Positions 25,727-35,286 of a stretch of 64,000 bases of DNA are shown piece by piece; within the stretch, counting starts at the first letter, position 1; each line of letters opens with the position of its first letter. Both the position numbers and the translations under genes were made by a program. The stretch covers positions 248,001 to 312,000 of the forward strand of contig NZ_CP147776.1 in assembly GCF_037300705.1 (NCBI RefSeq), written 5' to 3'. Source of the stretch: Massilia sp. W12. GTDB taxonomy: Bacteria > Pseudomonadota > Gammaproteobacteria > Burkholderiales > Burkholderiaceae_D. Under the pieces are notes generated by a model. It was not told where the DNA came from, ran no database searches, and saw only the letters and a program-made list of their open reading frames with translations.

Positions 25727-28384
25727 ATGGTTATTAAAAACAGTATTGGCAGGCTGACCTTGGCGGCGATGCTCATGGGTATGGTGAGCATGGATGCCAT
25801 GGCGCTTACGGCGCAAGGTTTTGTTATTGGTGTCCGTGATCCTGATACTAAGATTGATTTTGGGGTCGGAGCCAAGTATGTCTGGGGTCAGAAAGTTGAA
25901 GTCTATGTTGCAGCGACTTCGCCTGGGGCTGAAATCTCTGCCGCCAATCCAGTGGATTTTATGTCCCAGATGATTGGTTCGCCTTCAGCTTGTAATTTGA
26001 CGAATGAAAATAGAAGTGAGGCGAACGCCTCAGTGGTTGTCGAGTTTTTGCACGGCACGGATGCCACTCATACTTGCAAATTGGCCGTGGTTCGTCCGGC
26101 GTTTGGTGCGTTTTCACCTGCAGACTATCCAGTATCATTCACTGTAGGTAAGAAAACTCCGCGCGATATTACCTCTGATGCGGGCGGTTCGAGCATAAAG
26201 TATGGTTCTGCGCCACAAACCTTCACTATCAATTCTTCACCGGATCTGAATACGCCGCTGCAGGTCACATCCAGCAACACTACGGTGTGTTCCTTTACCC
26301 AAAACGCTAACACAGTCACAGTTACGCCAAAAGCCATCGGGACTTGCACCTTGAATGCAAAAAACATCGGTAATCTGGACTACTTTGATGCAAACAAAGC
26401 CTTCAGTATCACGATTGAAAAAGGTATAAGCACGATTAGCTCAAGCAATATCAAGTCAGAAATGGCGGTTGGCGAATCGGCTTCTTTCGCGATTCAAACC
26501 ACTGGCTCAAAAGCCAAACCGGGCGTTGGCGGCTCGGCTTCTCCCACTGGCGCTTGCGAGGTATCCCGCATTAATGATTTTTCATACCTGCTGAAAGCAT
26601 TGGCTCCAGGTGTTTGCACAGTTGACTTGAAGCTTGATCCAATCAAAGGAGATAGTATTGATAATAACTATCTGAATGCGATTAATACCTATCAGGTCGA
26701 AATAAAGAAAAAACAATCAGTTTCAATTGTGGGCTTGCCTGCCAGCTTGGATGTTGGCGCTGCTGTGAACTTTACGGTAATGGCGGATGCCGCACCGGGT
26801 GTATCACCGTTGATCAGCAGCAGTGATCCGAGTGTTTGCCGTCTTACAGGAAACAGCGCAACAGGCGCGTGGCGACTTGAAGCCTTGCGTGGAAATTCCT
26901 GTAAGGTGAGCGCGCTGCTGGCTGGCAACGCCGAATATGTCAAAGCTGAAGCAATCCATACGGTGCAAATTGTTAAGAAAACAATTCCGATTGATATTGT
27001 GCCGCCACTTGGCCTGAAAGTGGGGCCTGCGGTAGAGGTCAAGGTAAGTGGCGACACGCCCAACAGCAGAGTGCGTCTGATCAGCAAAACCCCGACTGTG
27101 TGCACAGTCGTGCCAGGCCCGAATGACGGATTTCTGCTGAATCCATTGAAAGCGCAGACTTGCATTCTCGAAGCGGATCGTCCGGATGATGGGTATGCGT
27201 ATGCCGCCGGCCCTGTCACGCGCTCCATCCTGACGGCCAAAGGTTTGCAAACTCCTCAGGTGCTTTTCATGGGGCGCTTGGGTTATATGCGCGATGGTAT
27301 ATACGACGATCTGAAAGTGACCGGCGGCGCCTCTGGCAATCCGGTTGAGTTGACGGTTTTGCCTGACGCCAATGCACGTTGCTCAATGTCTAATCCACTG
27401 CGCACTGAAAATGCGCTGACCGTGAAATTGCTTGGTATTGGTCGTGGCACATGCACTGTTTACTATTCTCAAGCTGGTAATGATGATTGGGAGCCTGGCT
27501 CGATAAACATCCCGCTTGATGTGAAGTATTATCAGCTTGTCGGCTTCGAAAATACTTACACCAAGATTGGCATGGGGGCGCAGCTTGAAGTTAATCTCAA
27601 ACCCACCATCAGTCAGATTGAGCCGACCCTGCATTCGCGCAATCCGGAATACTGCAATGTGCTCAAGACGGATGTGCGCAAGTATCAAGTGATGGCGATC
27701 AAGCTCACACCGAGCGGGCAAGCATGCCGTTTGGTCGCCAGCCTGACCGGCAATAATGATTATGCGCCTTCAGAAGATTACTTCATGGATTTGGCTGTAG
27801 TGAAAGGAAGCCAGACCATCAACTTCACCGCCTTGCCGGATGAAACCCTGGATCGCAAACAGTTGACGATTAGCGCAAGCGCCTCTTCCGGTTTGCCTTT
27901 AACGCTGAGCGCCACGCCGGCGACGGTATGCAGCCTGAGCGGCAACCAGTTGAATCTGTTGAGTGTGGGCGATTGTTCGGTGACTGCCTCTCAGCAAGGC
28001 GATGCGGACTATGATGCCGCTGTCAGTGTAACACGCAGTATGACAGTGCGATTGCCTGCAAGCACCACCCAACTGAGTGTGAACCCTGAGCGCATCATGG
28101 TGCGCAAGCCGGTGACATTCACGGCCACTGTCGCCAGCGCGAATGCAACGCCAACCGGCAGTGTCAGTTTTTATTTGAATGGTTCTGGCATCAGCGCTTG
28201 CAGCAATCTGCAACTGGTGAATGGCGCGGCGACGTGTTTGCAGAATTCGCTCCCGGCCGGACAGCATAAAGTGCGGGTGGTATATGCAGGCAATGCCAAT
28301 TTCAGCAGCTCAGAATCGAGCATGGATATCAATGTCAACAGTCTTGATTGGTTGCCGACATTAATGGATATGATGCTGAATTGA
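25727..28384 (+). CDS. Large secreted protein of eight cysteine-paired Ig-like modules
   Basis: From the ATG at 25727 (AAGGGGG ten bases ahead) the protein has 885 residues. The signal peptide is LTLAAMLMGMVSMDAMA. The body is about eight modules of 80-100 residues, each with the pattern P-x-x-C, then L-x-x-L, then G-x-C-x-x-x-A, then Y-x-x-A and a final strand ending I-x-K. Examples are SSSDPSVCRLTGNSATGAWR with NSCKVSALLAGNAEYVKAE, and ATPATVCSLSGNQLNLLSVG with DCSVTASQQGDADYDAA. Each pair of cysteines probably forms a disulphide. The last domain (TPTGSVSFYLNGSG, AGQHKVRVVYAGNANF) is a Big_3_5-type Ig-like repeat. No anchor or LPxTG is seen, so it is probably secreted. Function unknown. Confidence 0.8.
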   Translation: MVIKNSIGRLTLAAMLMGMVSMDAMALTAQGFVIGVRDPDTKIDFGVGAKYVWGQKVEVYVAATSPGAEISAANPVDFMSQMIGSPSACNLTNENRSEANASVVVEFLHGTDATHTCKLAVVRPAFGAFSPADYPVSFTVGKKTPRDITSDAGGSSIKYGSAPQTFTINSSPDLNTPLQVTSSNTTVCSFTQNANTVTVTPKAIGTCTLNAKNIGNLDYFDANKAFSITIEKGISTISSSNIKSEMAVGESASFAIQTTGSKAKPGVGGSASPTGACEVSRINDFSYLLKALAPGVCTVDLKLDPIKGDSIDNNYLNAINTYQVEIKKKQSVSIVGLPASLDVGAAVNFTVMADAAPGVSPLISSSDPSVCRLTGNSATGAWRLEALRGNSCKVSALLAGNAEYVKAEAIHTVQIVKKTIPIDIVPPLGLKVGPAVEVKVSGDTPNSRVRLISKTPTVCTVVPGPNDGFLLNPLKAQTCILEADRPDDGYAYAAGPVTRSILTAKGLQTPQVLFMGRLGYMRDGIYDDLKVTGGASGNPVELTVLPDANARCSMSNPLRTENALTVKLLGIGRGTCTVYYSQAGNDDWEPGSINIPLDVKYYQLVGFENTYTKIGMGAQLEVNLKPTISQIEPTLHSRNPEYCNVLKTDVRKYQVMAIKLTPSGQACRLVASLTGNNDYAPSEDYFMDLAVVKGSQTINFTALPDETLDRKQLTISASASSGLPLTLSATPATVCSLSGNQLNLLSVGDCSVTASQQGDADYDAAVSVTRSMTVRLPASTTQLSVNPERIMVRKPVTFTATVASANATPTGSVSFYLNGSGISACSNLQLVNGAATCLQNSLPAGQHKVRVVYAGNANFSSSESSMDINVNSLDWLPTLMDMMLN

Positions 28385-28486
28385 TAAAAATGCCCGTCAT
28401 CTGTTATGCCGGAGGGCGGGCGATTGTAATGAGGAAGCGCAGTTTGTGCTTTTTGAGTCTTGATGAATTTTGTAAAGGGAAATGGT

Positions 28487-28819
28487 ATGAAATCATGGAT
28501 GATCGCTGTTTTAATGAGCATGGCTTGTTTGCAAGCAAATGCTGCCGCTGTGATTGCCGCAGGCGAGGTGACGGAGGTGCGGGTTGATGCGTCGGGCAAT
28601 GGTTTTGTTGTCTTCTCAAAAGACCTGAATACGCCGACCGCCTGTGGAACGAAGCAAAACGCACTTTCGTTTAATGTGGACAGTGTCGGCGGACGTGCCG
28701 TTTATGCGATGGTCATGCAAGCCAAAGCCACTGGCGCCAGAATTTGGGCGACTGGCACAGGTGATTGCCTGCATTACGGCAATACGATTGAAGCATGGAA
28801 ATATGGAGCAATTTCCTGA
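28487..28819 (+). CDS. Small secreted protein, paralogue 1
   Basis: The product has 110 residues with the signal peptide MKSWMIAVLMSMACLQANAA. The mature part is AVIAAGEVTEVRVDASGNGF, VVFSKDLNTPTACGTKQNAL, YAMVMQAKATGARIWATGTG, then DCLHYGN. It has two cysteines, which could form a disulphide. The next gene codes for a close relative. AAGGGA lies before the ATG. I do not recognise the family. The large Ig-module gene ends 102 bases upstream and the three genes read in the same direction, so they may be expressed together. Confidence 0.75.
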   Translation: MKSWMIAVLMSMACLQANAAAVIAAGEVTEVRVDASGNGFVVFSKDLNTPTACGTKQNALSFNVDSVGGRAVYAMVMQAKATGARIWATGTGDCLHYGNTIEAWKYGAIS

Positions 28820-28954
28820 TTCTGGCGAGCCGCCTGGCGGTATCTGACGCAAGTTATGATGACTGCCTGCGTTGGGGCGGGGCGCAGCGTTGCAGAATGA
28901 TTGCAGCGCAGACACCCCCCGCTTGAATGAGGATAATCGGTGAAGGATAAGAGA

Positions 28955-29281
28955 ATGAAATCATGGTTTTTTGCAGCACTCCTGGGAGTATGTTGCATAC
29001 AGGCGCAAGCCGCAGCTTCAATTACTGCTGGCACTGTCAGCGAAATCCGGGTGGATGCGGATGGGCGCGGGTTTGTGGTTTTTACCGAAAATCTGGTGAA
29101 TTCAACTTGCGCTACGAAAAAGAATGCGCTGTCATTTGATCTGGCAAAAGCATCAGGACGTGAAGTGTACGCGATGGTGATGCAGGCTAAAGCCGCCAAT
29201 GCCAAGATCACTGCAGAGGGGTTGGGAACATGCGGAAAGTACTCTGTGGTTGAAGAGTGGAGCAGTGGTTTTATCCATTAA
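28955..29281 (+). CDS. Small secreted protein, paralogue 2
   Basis: This 108-residue relative of the previous protein has the signal peptide MKSWFFAALLGVCCIQAQAA, then ITAGTVSEIRVDADGRGFVV, STCATKKNALSFDL, YAMVMQAKAANAKITAEG and LGTCGKY. The conserved positions are the two mature cysteines, the G-x-G-F-V-V-F and the YAMVMQAKA segments. I use the ATG at 28955, which AAGGATAAGAG precedes. A terminator follows, so the block ends here. Confidence 0.75.
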   Translation: MKSWFFAALLGVCCIQAQAAASITAGTVSEIRVDADGRGFVVFTENLVNSTCATKKNALSFDLAKASGREVYAMVMQAKAANAKITAEGLGTCGKYSVVEEWSSGFIH

Positions 29282-29346
29282 ACATTTCAATTTGGCGGCC
29301 CGGCGCAGAAAAATTGTTTGCCCTGTAACGCTGCCGAATTGATTCC

Positions 29347-29371
29347 AAAGCCCGGCATGCCGGGCTTTTTT
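29347..29371 (+). terminator. Rho-independent terminator
   Basis: AAAGCCCGGC followed by ATGCCGGGCTTTTTT is a self-complementary hairpin with a T run, 66 bases after the second small secreted gene. It ends the 25727-29281 unit. Confidence 0.85.
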
Positions 29372-29394
29372 GCCTTTTTTCATCTGTCCATGGC

Positions 29395-29529
29395 GGTACG
29401 CACATTCTCCTGGCTGAAAGGCTGATGGCGCGCGACTTCGAGCGGCAGCTCGTCGAGTTGCAAGTACGCGCTGCCATCCTCAATCGCTTCACCCGCCTGG
29501 GCGTGTCCACCACGGTGGCCATGCCCTGA
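29395..29529 (+). pseudogene. Possible C-terminal remnant of a transposase
   Basis: A ~44-codon open stretch without a start reads THILLAERLMARDFERQLV, then LQVRAAILNRFTRLGV, and ends TGA. Similar tails (AERL, then DF-x-x-Q-x-x-E-L-x-V-R-A-A-x-L-N) are known to me from integrase-core transposases, but I cannot name the IS family. The rest of 29282-29855 has only the terminator and the start of the HD-GYP-like gene. It may be a scar of a lost element. Confidence 0.4.
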
Positions 29530-29855
29530 ATCTGTTTTGAATATGGGCTTTTATGCGCTGACTTTATTTGCGCAACAAAGCCCATTTGCACAGCCTGCGC
29601 CAAAAATTCCCCTGCCGGAGCATGGCTGGTGCAGCTTGGCTCGGCAGGGCGCATTTCGCACCTCAGCCCGCACCAGTACCGGCATATCCTCCAGTCCTGC
29701 TTATCTGTGGCGGCTCTGCAATCTCCGTTCCAGGTATCAGACCGGCACTGCAGCGCGGCCGAAAAATTCCGATATACTCAAACAGCCTGTGCCCACGCCT
29801 AAACAATGCAGCCGCAGGCGTCTTCCCGTTGCTGTCACGCAGGATGGAGCCGGAT

Positions 29856-31004
29856 ATGAGTGAAAAGCGGATTAGCTTGGCGGATCTGGAATTTGCCCAC
29901 GCGCTGATGTGGGATGTGTACGACGCTGCTGGCCGTCAGGTGATGCAAGCCGGCGAATTTCTGATTGACGCGGCGGAGCTGGTGGCGCTGGCTGAAGAGG
30001 GCTTGTTTGCCCATGCGCCGCCGGGTGGCATGGCCGGTGATGCCTCCGCTGTGGCAGGGCCGGCCAGCGGCGGCCTGGAAGTGCTTGAAATTCATTCTGT
30101 GTTGCAAACCATCAATGCCTGCAATGACCAGTTGGAGCAATTGCTGCCAGACCTGGCCGCCGCGCCCAAAGCGGCGCACAAAATCCGCGCCATTGTGGCG
30201 CAATTACAAGCCGCGCTTGATGTGCAGCGCGATATTGCGCTGGGCTGTATTTTCTTAAAACAGATCGCCGGCGCGTATGCGATCCGGCATTGCATTGAAA
30301 CCGCCCTCCTGACCTTGATTATTGCGCGCGCCGATGGCATGAGCGAGGCGGAATGCATTTCCATCGCCTGCGCCGCGCTGACCATGAATATCGGCATGCT
30401 CGATATCCACGAGCAATTGCAAACCCGCAATGCCTTGTCTGAGCTGGAAAAACAGGCGATTGCAGACCATCCGGAGCGCAGCGTGGCGATTTTGCACACT
30501 GCCGGCGTGACCGATGTGCTGTGGATTGATTGCGTGTTGCACCATCACGAAGTGGAAGACGGCAGCGGCTATCCCTATGGTTTGGAAGAAAAGCAGGTGC
30601 CGTATGCGGCGCGACTGCTGGCCATGTGCGACCGCTATTGCGCGCAAGTGTCGGCGCGCAATTACCGCCGTTGCATGCGGCCCGATATGGCTTTGCAAGC
30701 CTTGCAAACCGGCCACCCGCAAGATACCCGCATCTGGCAGGTTTTAGCGCGCGAACTCGGGCCGTATCCGCCCGGCGCCCTGGTGCGTCTGGCGAATGGC
30801 GAAACCGGGGTGGTCTCGCATCAGGCGGCGCAAGACCAGCGCGCGCACATTCTGTTTGACGCCGCCGGGCATGCCGTGCTGTATCAAAATCTGGAGCGGG
30901 TCTGCAACAGCGGCCCATTTGAGATTCATCATTGCTTGCATCAGGATGAAGTTGACATCCGTTTTCATATGAAGCAAATCTGGGGACAGTTAGCCAGCGA
31001 TTAA
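29856..31004 (+). CDS. HD-GYP-like protein lacking the HD metal residues
   Basis: From the ATG at 29856 (GGAG seven bases ahead) the product has 382 residues. The C-terminal domain follows the HD-GYP layout: AIRHCIETALLTLIIARADG, then ALTMNIGMLDIHEQL, HPERSVAILHTAGVTD, CVLHHHEVEDGSGYPYG and ARNYRRCMRPDMAL. The HD pair in the usual LLHDIGK is replaced here (TMNIGM), while the H-H-E and G-Y-P parts remain. Catalytic cyclic di-GMP phosphodiesterase activity is therefore doubtful. The N-terminal ~120 residues resemble the short domain placed before some HD-GYP proteins. The C-terminal ~90 residues are unrecognised. Confidence 0.8.
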   Translation: MSEKRISLADLEFAHALMWDVYDAAGRQVMQAGEFLIDAAELVALAEEGLFAHAPPGGMAGDASAVAGPASGGLEVLEIHSVLQTINACNDQLEQLLPDLAAAPKAAHKIRAIVAQLQAALDVQRDIALGCIFLKQIAGAYAIRHCIETALLTLIIARADGMSEAECISIACAALTMNIGMLDIHEQLQTRNALSELEKQAIADHPERSVAILHTAGVTDVLWIDCVLHHHEVEDGSGYPYGLEEKQVPYAARLLAMCDRYCAQVSARNYRRCMRPDMALQALQTGHPQDTRIWQVLARELGPYPPGALVRLANGETGVVSHQAAQDQRAHILFDAAGHAVLYQNLERVCNSGPFEIHHCLHQDEVDIRFHMKQIWGQLASD

Positions 31005-31199
31005 GGCGCTGCGCGCAATCTGCTGTTTGATCCGCTTTCAAGATGAGCAGAAAGTCTTGATGCGGCAAGCGTTTTTTGCCGCGCCGTATGAGGCAAACAT
31101 GCGCCGCGTGAAGCGCTCTGCCAGCAGGCTGATCAGGCTTGCGGTTGCGGCGTAACACCGCGCCAGCCGGCGCCGGATAATGCCAGCGCCGGCCCGGCC

Positions 31200-31934
31200 T
31201 TATGCCATCAAGCCCAGCGCGCGCCAGGTGTTGCGTCCGGCAATGCCGTCAGCCGTCAAGCCATGGCTGGCCTGGTATTCCTTGAGCGCTGCTTCGGTTT
31301 GCGGCCCGAATTGGCCGTCCACCGCAATCCCGAGCGCGCTTTGCAAGGCCCGCACACTGTCCCCGCTGGAGCCCAGCCGCACTGTGACCAGGCTTGGCGC
31401 CGCCTGGCTGGCCGGGGCATTGCCGCCCAGCATATCCAAAGCCTGCTGCCGCACATCGCGCACCCGCTTGCTCCATCCGGCGCCGAAGGTGGCGAAAGTG
31501 GACAGGCTTTCCAGATACGCCTGGCGCGCATCGCACAGCTGATTAATCATGTCTGCAGGGTTGGCCGCCGCCACCAGGGACAGAGTGGCCGGGCCCATTG
31601 CGCCATCCTGCTGCGCGCCGAGAATTTTCTGTAAAAACTTGACCGCCCGACCCGGGCCGGAATTCACGGCGAAATCAAACATGGCGTAATCCAAGCCGGC
31701 GGGCAAGGCGTCGCCGCTGCATTTATCCCAATAGCCGCTGCGGTAGATCTGTTCCAGCTGGGCCTGGCTGATGTTTTTCAAATCATCCACCGTTTTGTCC
31801 GCGCCGAAATAGCTTTGAAAAACCTGCAATGTCACGCCCTTCATGGTCGCGCCGCCCGGGTCTTGCGGATGATTGGAAAAGCCGCCTTCATGCACCAAAA
31901 CCAATTGCAATGCTGTTTCAAAATCAGCTTCCAT
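31200..31934 (-). CDS. GH108-type endolysin-like protein with peptidoglycan-binding domain
   Basis: From the ATG at 31934 (CAGGAG upstream) the product has 244 residues. The N-terminal domain has VLVHEGGFSNHPQDPGGATM and DYAMFDFAVNSGPGRAVKFL, the signature of glycosyl hydrolase 108 (E-G-G, then D-P-G-G), with the first Glu catalytic. The C-terminal domain VRLGSSGDSVRALQSALGIA, TEAALKEYQASHGL and DGIAGRNTWRALG is a PG_binding_1 repeat. There is no signal peptide and no holin or phage gene nearby, so it may be a domesticated phage lysin or a housekeeping enzyme. The frame extended to 32156 is not supported. Confidence 0.85.
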   Translation of the reverse strand: MEADFETALQLVLVHEGGFSNHPQDPGGATMKGVTLQVFQSYFGADKTVDDLKNISQAQLEQIYRSGYWDKCSGDALPAGLDYAMFDFAVNSGPGRAVKFLQKILGAQQDGAMGPATLSLVAAANPADMINQLCDARQAYLESLSTFATFGAGWSKRVRDVRQQALDMLGGNAPASQAAPSLVTVRLGSSGDSVRALQSALGIAVDGQFGPQTEAALKEYQASHGLTADGIAGRNTWRALGLMA

Positions 31935-32298
31935 CTGTGCGCTCCTGTGTGGTTGATGAGGTGTCGCCCGCGTGCGGGCATGTGGGGGACGGCATTCTTG
32001 TGCTGCGCATGCAAACCCGGGCGGCATGTGCGGCCGGCAGCGCCGGGTTTTTCCATACTCTACCCATGCCGGCCTTGACTGGCAATCGGCATGCGCAAAG
32101 TTTGTGAAATGGAAGCGCTGACATTTCTTGCAAGTAAATTTTCTATTAGGAAACATTTTAACGATAATGTTAACTTTTGTAACATCAAAACTTGTTTTTT
32201 AAATAATTGGAGTATGGTTTTGCTTCGCTGATAAAGCGAACCCCTGCTTGTCCGCCTTGATCAGGCGGGCATGTCCCACTCTTGCCATAGGACTGATA
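31935..32298. other. Divergent intergenic region
   Basis: These 364 bases hold the promoters of the lysin-like gene and of the DUF1800 gene. The part 32120-32215 is markedly AT-rich, with ACGATAATGTTAAC near 32160. No gene is visible. Confidence 0.5.
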
Positions 32299-33876
32299 AT
32301 GACAAATGGTATTACCCCCCGTATAGCGCCAGTCCGCCTTGCGACACCCGCAAACGATGCGGAAGCGGCGCGTTTTTTGGCGCAGGCGGCCTTTGGCGGC
32401 GACGCCAAATCAATCGCCAATTTGAAAGCCAAAGGCTATGACGCCTGGCTGAATGAGCAATTCGCCATGAGCACCGACATCGGCTACTGGGATTGGATGT
32501 TGTCTAAAGGCTATGCCGCGACTTCTTCCAACCCCTCGGTGCACAATGGCGCTGAAGCCGTGTTGTGGCGTAAGCTGATGCGTTCCCCCGACGTATTGCG
32601 GCAACGCGTGGCGCTGGCGCTGTCTGAAATTTTTGTGGTCTCCATGGTCAGCGTGACCAGTTTGTGGAGCGGCTATGGCGCCGCCGGCTATATGGACATG
32701 CTGGCTGCTCATGCCTTCGGTAATTTCCGCGCTTTGCTGGAGGCTGTCACCCTGTCCCCGGTGATGGGCGTGTATTTGGGCACGCGCGGCAATCAAAAAG
32801 GCAATCCCGCCACCGGCCGCCAGCCGGATGAAAATTTTGCGCGCGAAATCATGCAGTTGTTCAGCATCGGCCTGTACAAGCTGAACCCGGATGGCAGCGT
32901 GAAAACCGACGCCAGCGGCAAGGCGCTGGAAAGTTATGGTCTGCGCGATGTCAGCGAACTGGCCAAAGTTTTCACCGGCTGGGGCTTTGATGGTCAGTCC
33001 CCGACCAGCCCGGAATACTGGCGCCGGCCAATGGTGGTGCGCGACGCCAGCCACGCCACTGAAGCCAAGAGCTTTTTAGGCGTGACGATCGCCGCCGACA
33101 GCGGCGCCGGGGCTGGCGTGCGCGATTTGAAAATCGCCCTCGACACCCTGTTCAATCATCCGAATGTCGGCCCCTTTATTGGCCGGCAATTGATTCAGCG
33201 CCTGGTCAGCAGCAACCCCAGCGCGGCATATGTGCAAAGAGTGGCGCAAGCCTTCGCCAACAATGGCAGCGGGGTGCGCGGCGATATGAAAGCGGTGCTG
33301 CGCGCCATTTTGACTGACGTTGAAGCGCGCAGCCTGCCGCAAAACAACTACAGCGGCAAATTGCGTGAACCGATGTTGCGCCTGCTCCAATGGGCGCGCA
33401 CCTTTAATGCAGTCTCCGCCAGCGGCAATTGGAATTTGCGCAATACATCCGACCCGGATTCCGGCCTGGCGCAAAGTCCGCTGCGCTCGCCCACTGTGTT
33501 CAACTTCTTCCGCCCCGGTTATGTCCCGCCCAGCGGTGTGATGACTGATCCGTCCCTGGTGGCGCCGGAGCTGCAAATCACCACTGAATCGACCATCATC
33601 GGCTACGCCAATTTCATGCAGCGCGCGATTAATGGCGGCTACGGCGATTTGACGCCGGATTACACGCCCTGGCTGCCGCTGGCGGCGGATGTGGTGGCGC
33701 TCACCACGCAACTCAATACGGTATTGGCGGCTGGCCAGATTTCGGCCAGCAATCTGGCGACGATCCAAAACGGCATCAGCGATATCGTCATCAGAACCGA
33801 TGCGGATCGCCTCAACCGCATCAAAGCCGCCATCATGCTGGTGATGTGCGCCCCCGAATACCTGGTACAAAAATAA
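32299..33876 (+). CDS. DUF1800 family protein
   Basis: From the ATG at 32299 (AGGA ahead) the protein has 525 residues; a longer frame starting at 32248 is possible. It has the DUF1800 motifs: AARFLAQAAFGGDAKSIANL, WLNEQFAMS, DENFAREIMQLFSIGLYKLN, ELAKVFTGWGFDG and SPTVFNFFRPGYVPP, and ends ECAPEYLVQK-like (CAPEYLVQK). The family function is unknown. In many bacteria it is always paired with a DUF1501 gene, as here, only 9 bases downstream. The lack of a clear signal peptide is unusual in comparison with many relatives. Confidence 0.88.
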   Translation: MTNGITPRIAPVRLATPANDAEAARFLAQAAFGGDAKSIANLKAKGYDAWLNEQFAMSTDIGYWDWMLSKGYAATSSNPSVHNGAEAVLWRKLMRSPDVLRQRVALALSEIFVVSMVSVTSLWSGYGAAGYMDMLAAHAFGNFRALLEAVTLSPVMGVYLGTRGNQKGNPATGRQPDENFAREIMQLFSIGLYKLNPDGSVKTDASGKALESYGLRDVSELAKVFTGWGFDGQSPTSPEYWRRPMVVRDASHATEAKSFLGVTIAADSGAGAGVRDLKIALDTLFNHPNVGPFIGRQLIQRLVSSNPSAAYVQRVAQAFANNGSGVRGDMKAVLRAILTDVEARSLPQNNYSGKLREPMLRLLQWARTFNAVSASGNWNLRNTSDPDSGLAQSPLRSPTVFNFFRPGYVPPSGVMTDPSLVAPELQITTESTIIGYANFMQRAINGGYGDLTPDYTPWLPLAADVVALTTQLNTVLAAGQISASNLATIQNGISDIVIRTDADRLNRIKAAIMLVMCAPEYLVQK

Positions 33877-33885
33877 GGAGTTGTG

Positions 33886-35286
33886 ATGAGCGTAAACGAT
33901 ATCAAACGGCGCGAATTCCTGCGCCGCTCGGGGATGATGGGCGGTATGCTGGCCGGCGCGGCGCCCTGGGCCTTGAATCTGGCGGCAATCGGCGAAGCGG
34001 CGGCGCAAACCGCCAACGATTACAAAGCCGTGGTGTGCATTTTTTTGCAAGGCGGGAATGACTACGGCAATACCCTGATACCCTATGACAACGCGAATTA
34101 CAACGCGTATGCGGCGATCCGGCAAAAGCTGGCTTACCGGCAAAGCGATTTGAGCGCCACCGTCTTGAATCCGGCCAATTCCCTGCCGGACGGGCGGCAA
34201 ATGGCGCTGGCGCCTGCGCTGGCGGCCTTAAAGCCGATTTTTGACGCCGGCAATCTCGGCATCATCGCCAATATCGGCACCCTGATTGTGCCGACCACCC
34301 TGGCGCAGTACAAAGCGCAAAGCGTGCCTTTGCCGCCCAAGCTGTTTTCACACAACGACCAGCAAAGTTTCTGGCAAGCCGGGCGGCCGGAAGGCGCCGG
34401 CAGCGGCTGGGGCGGGCGGATGGGCGATTTGATGCTGTCCGGCAATGGCGGTTCCTTGTTTACTGCGATGTCGATTTCCGGCAATTCCTTGTATCTGAGC
34501 GGCAATCAAGTCTCGCAATATGCTGTTTCGACCCAGGGCGCGTTCAGCATGCGCGCGCTGGAAGGCAATTTATACGGCTCCACCCGCGCCAGTGCGGCCC
34601 TGCGCAGCCTGATCACGCAAAGCCGTCCGCATCAGCTGGAAAACGCCTATGTCAAAGTCACCAATCGCAGTCTGGCCGGGAATGCGGTCTTGAAAAGCGT
34701 GCTGGACCCGAATGGCAGCTTGCCGTTTACCACCGTGTTCGAGGCCGCCAATCCGCTCGCCCAGCAATTGAAACAGGTGGCGCGTCTGATCGCCAACCGG
34801 GGCCAGCTGGGGGCTAAACGGCAAGTGTTTTTTGTCTCCATGGGCGGGTTTGACACGCATGACAATCTGGCTGCGGCGCACCCGGTGCTGCTGCGCCAGA
34901 CCGCCAGCGCGATGGCCAGCTTCCACGCCGCCATGAAAGAGTTGAATTTGAATGACGCCGTGACTTCTTTCACCGCATCAGACTTTGGCCGCACCCTGGC
35001 GGTGAATGAAGATGGCAGCGACCATGGCTGGGGCAGTCATCATTTCATCATGGGCGGGGCCGTCAATGGCCGCCAGATTCATGGCAAATTGCCGGCAGTG
35101 GCGGTGAATGGGCCGGATGATGTGGGACAGGGCCGCTTGCTGCCTACCACATCGGTGGATCAGCTCGGGGCCGCCATCGCCACCTGGTTTGGCGTGTCCG
35201 CCAGTAATCTCGGCACGGTCTTGCCGAATGCGCGCAATTTTGATTTGAACGCATTGCGCCTGTTCAAAACTGCGACCAGGGTGTGA
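33886..35286 (+). CDS. DUF1501 family protein with Tat signal
   Basis: This 466-residue protein starts at the ATG at 33886 with AAGGAG six bases before. The twin-arginine signal is KRREFLRRSG followed by a hydrophobic stretch. VVCIFLQGGNDYGNTLIPYD and FVSMGGFDTHDNLAAAHPVL are typical of DUF1501 (sulfatase-like fold), and TASDFGRTLAVNEDGSDHGW is the conserved late motif. It is exported folded by Tat. The function is unknown; the pairing with DUF1800 is conserved and suggests one complex. Confidence 0.88.
   Translation: MSVNDIKRREFLRRSGMMGGMLAGAAPWALNLAAIGEAAAQTANDYKAVVCIFLQGGNDYGNTLIPYDNANYNAYAAIRQKLAYRQSDLSATVLNPANSLPDGRQMALAPALAALKPIFDAGNLGIIANIGTLIVPTTLAQYKAQSVPLPPKLFSHNDQQSFWQAGRPEGAGSGWGGRMGDLMLSGNGGSLFTAMSISGNSLYLSGNQVSQYAVSTQGAFSMRALEGNLYGSTRASAALRSLITQSRPHQLENAYVKVTNRSLAGNAVLKSVLDPNGSLPFTTVFEAANPLAQQLKQVARLIANRGQLGAKRQVFFVSMGGFDTHDNLAAAHPVLLRQTASAMASFHAAMKELNLNDAVTSFTASDFGRTLAVNEDGSDHGWGSHHFIMGGAVNGRQIHGKLPAVAVNGPDDVGQGRLLPTTSVDQLGAAIATWFGVSASNLGTVLPNARNFDLNALRLFKTATRV

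Noticed and set aside
31200-31934. Prophage
   Set aside because: The endolysin-like gene is alone: no holin, spanin, terminase, capsid or tail gene is near it.
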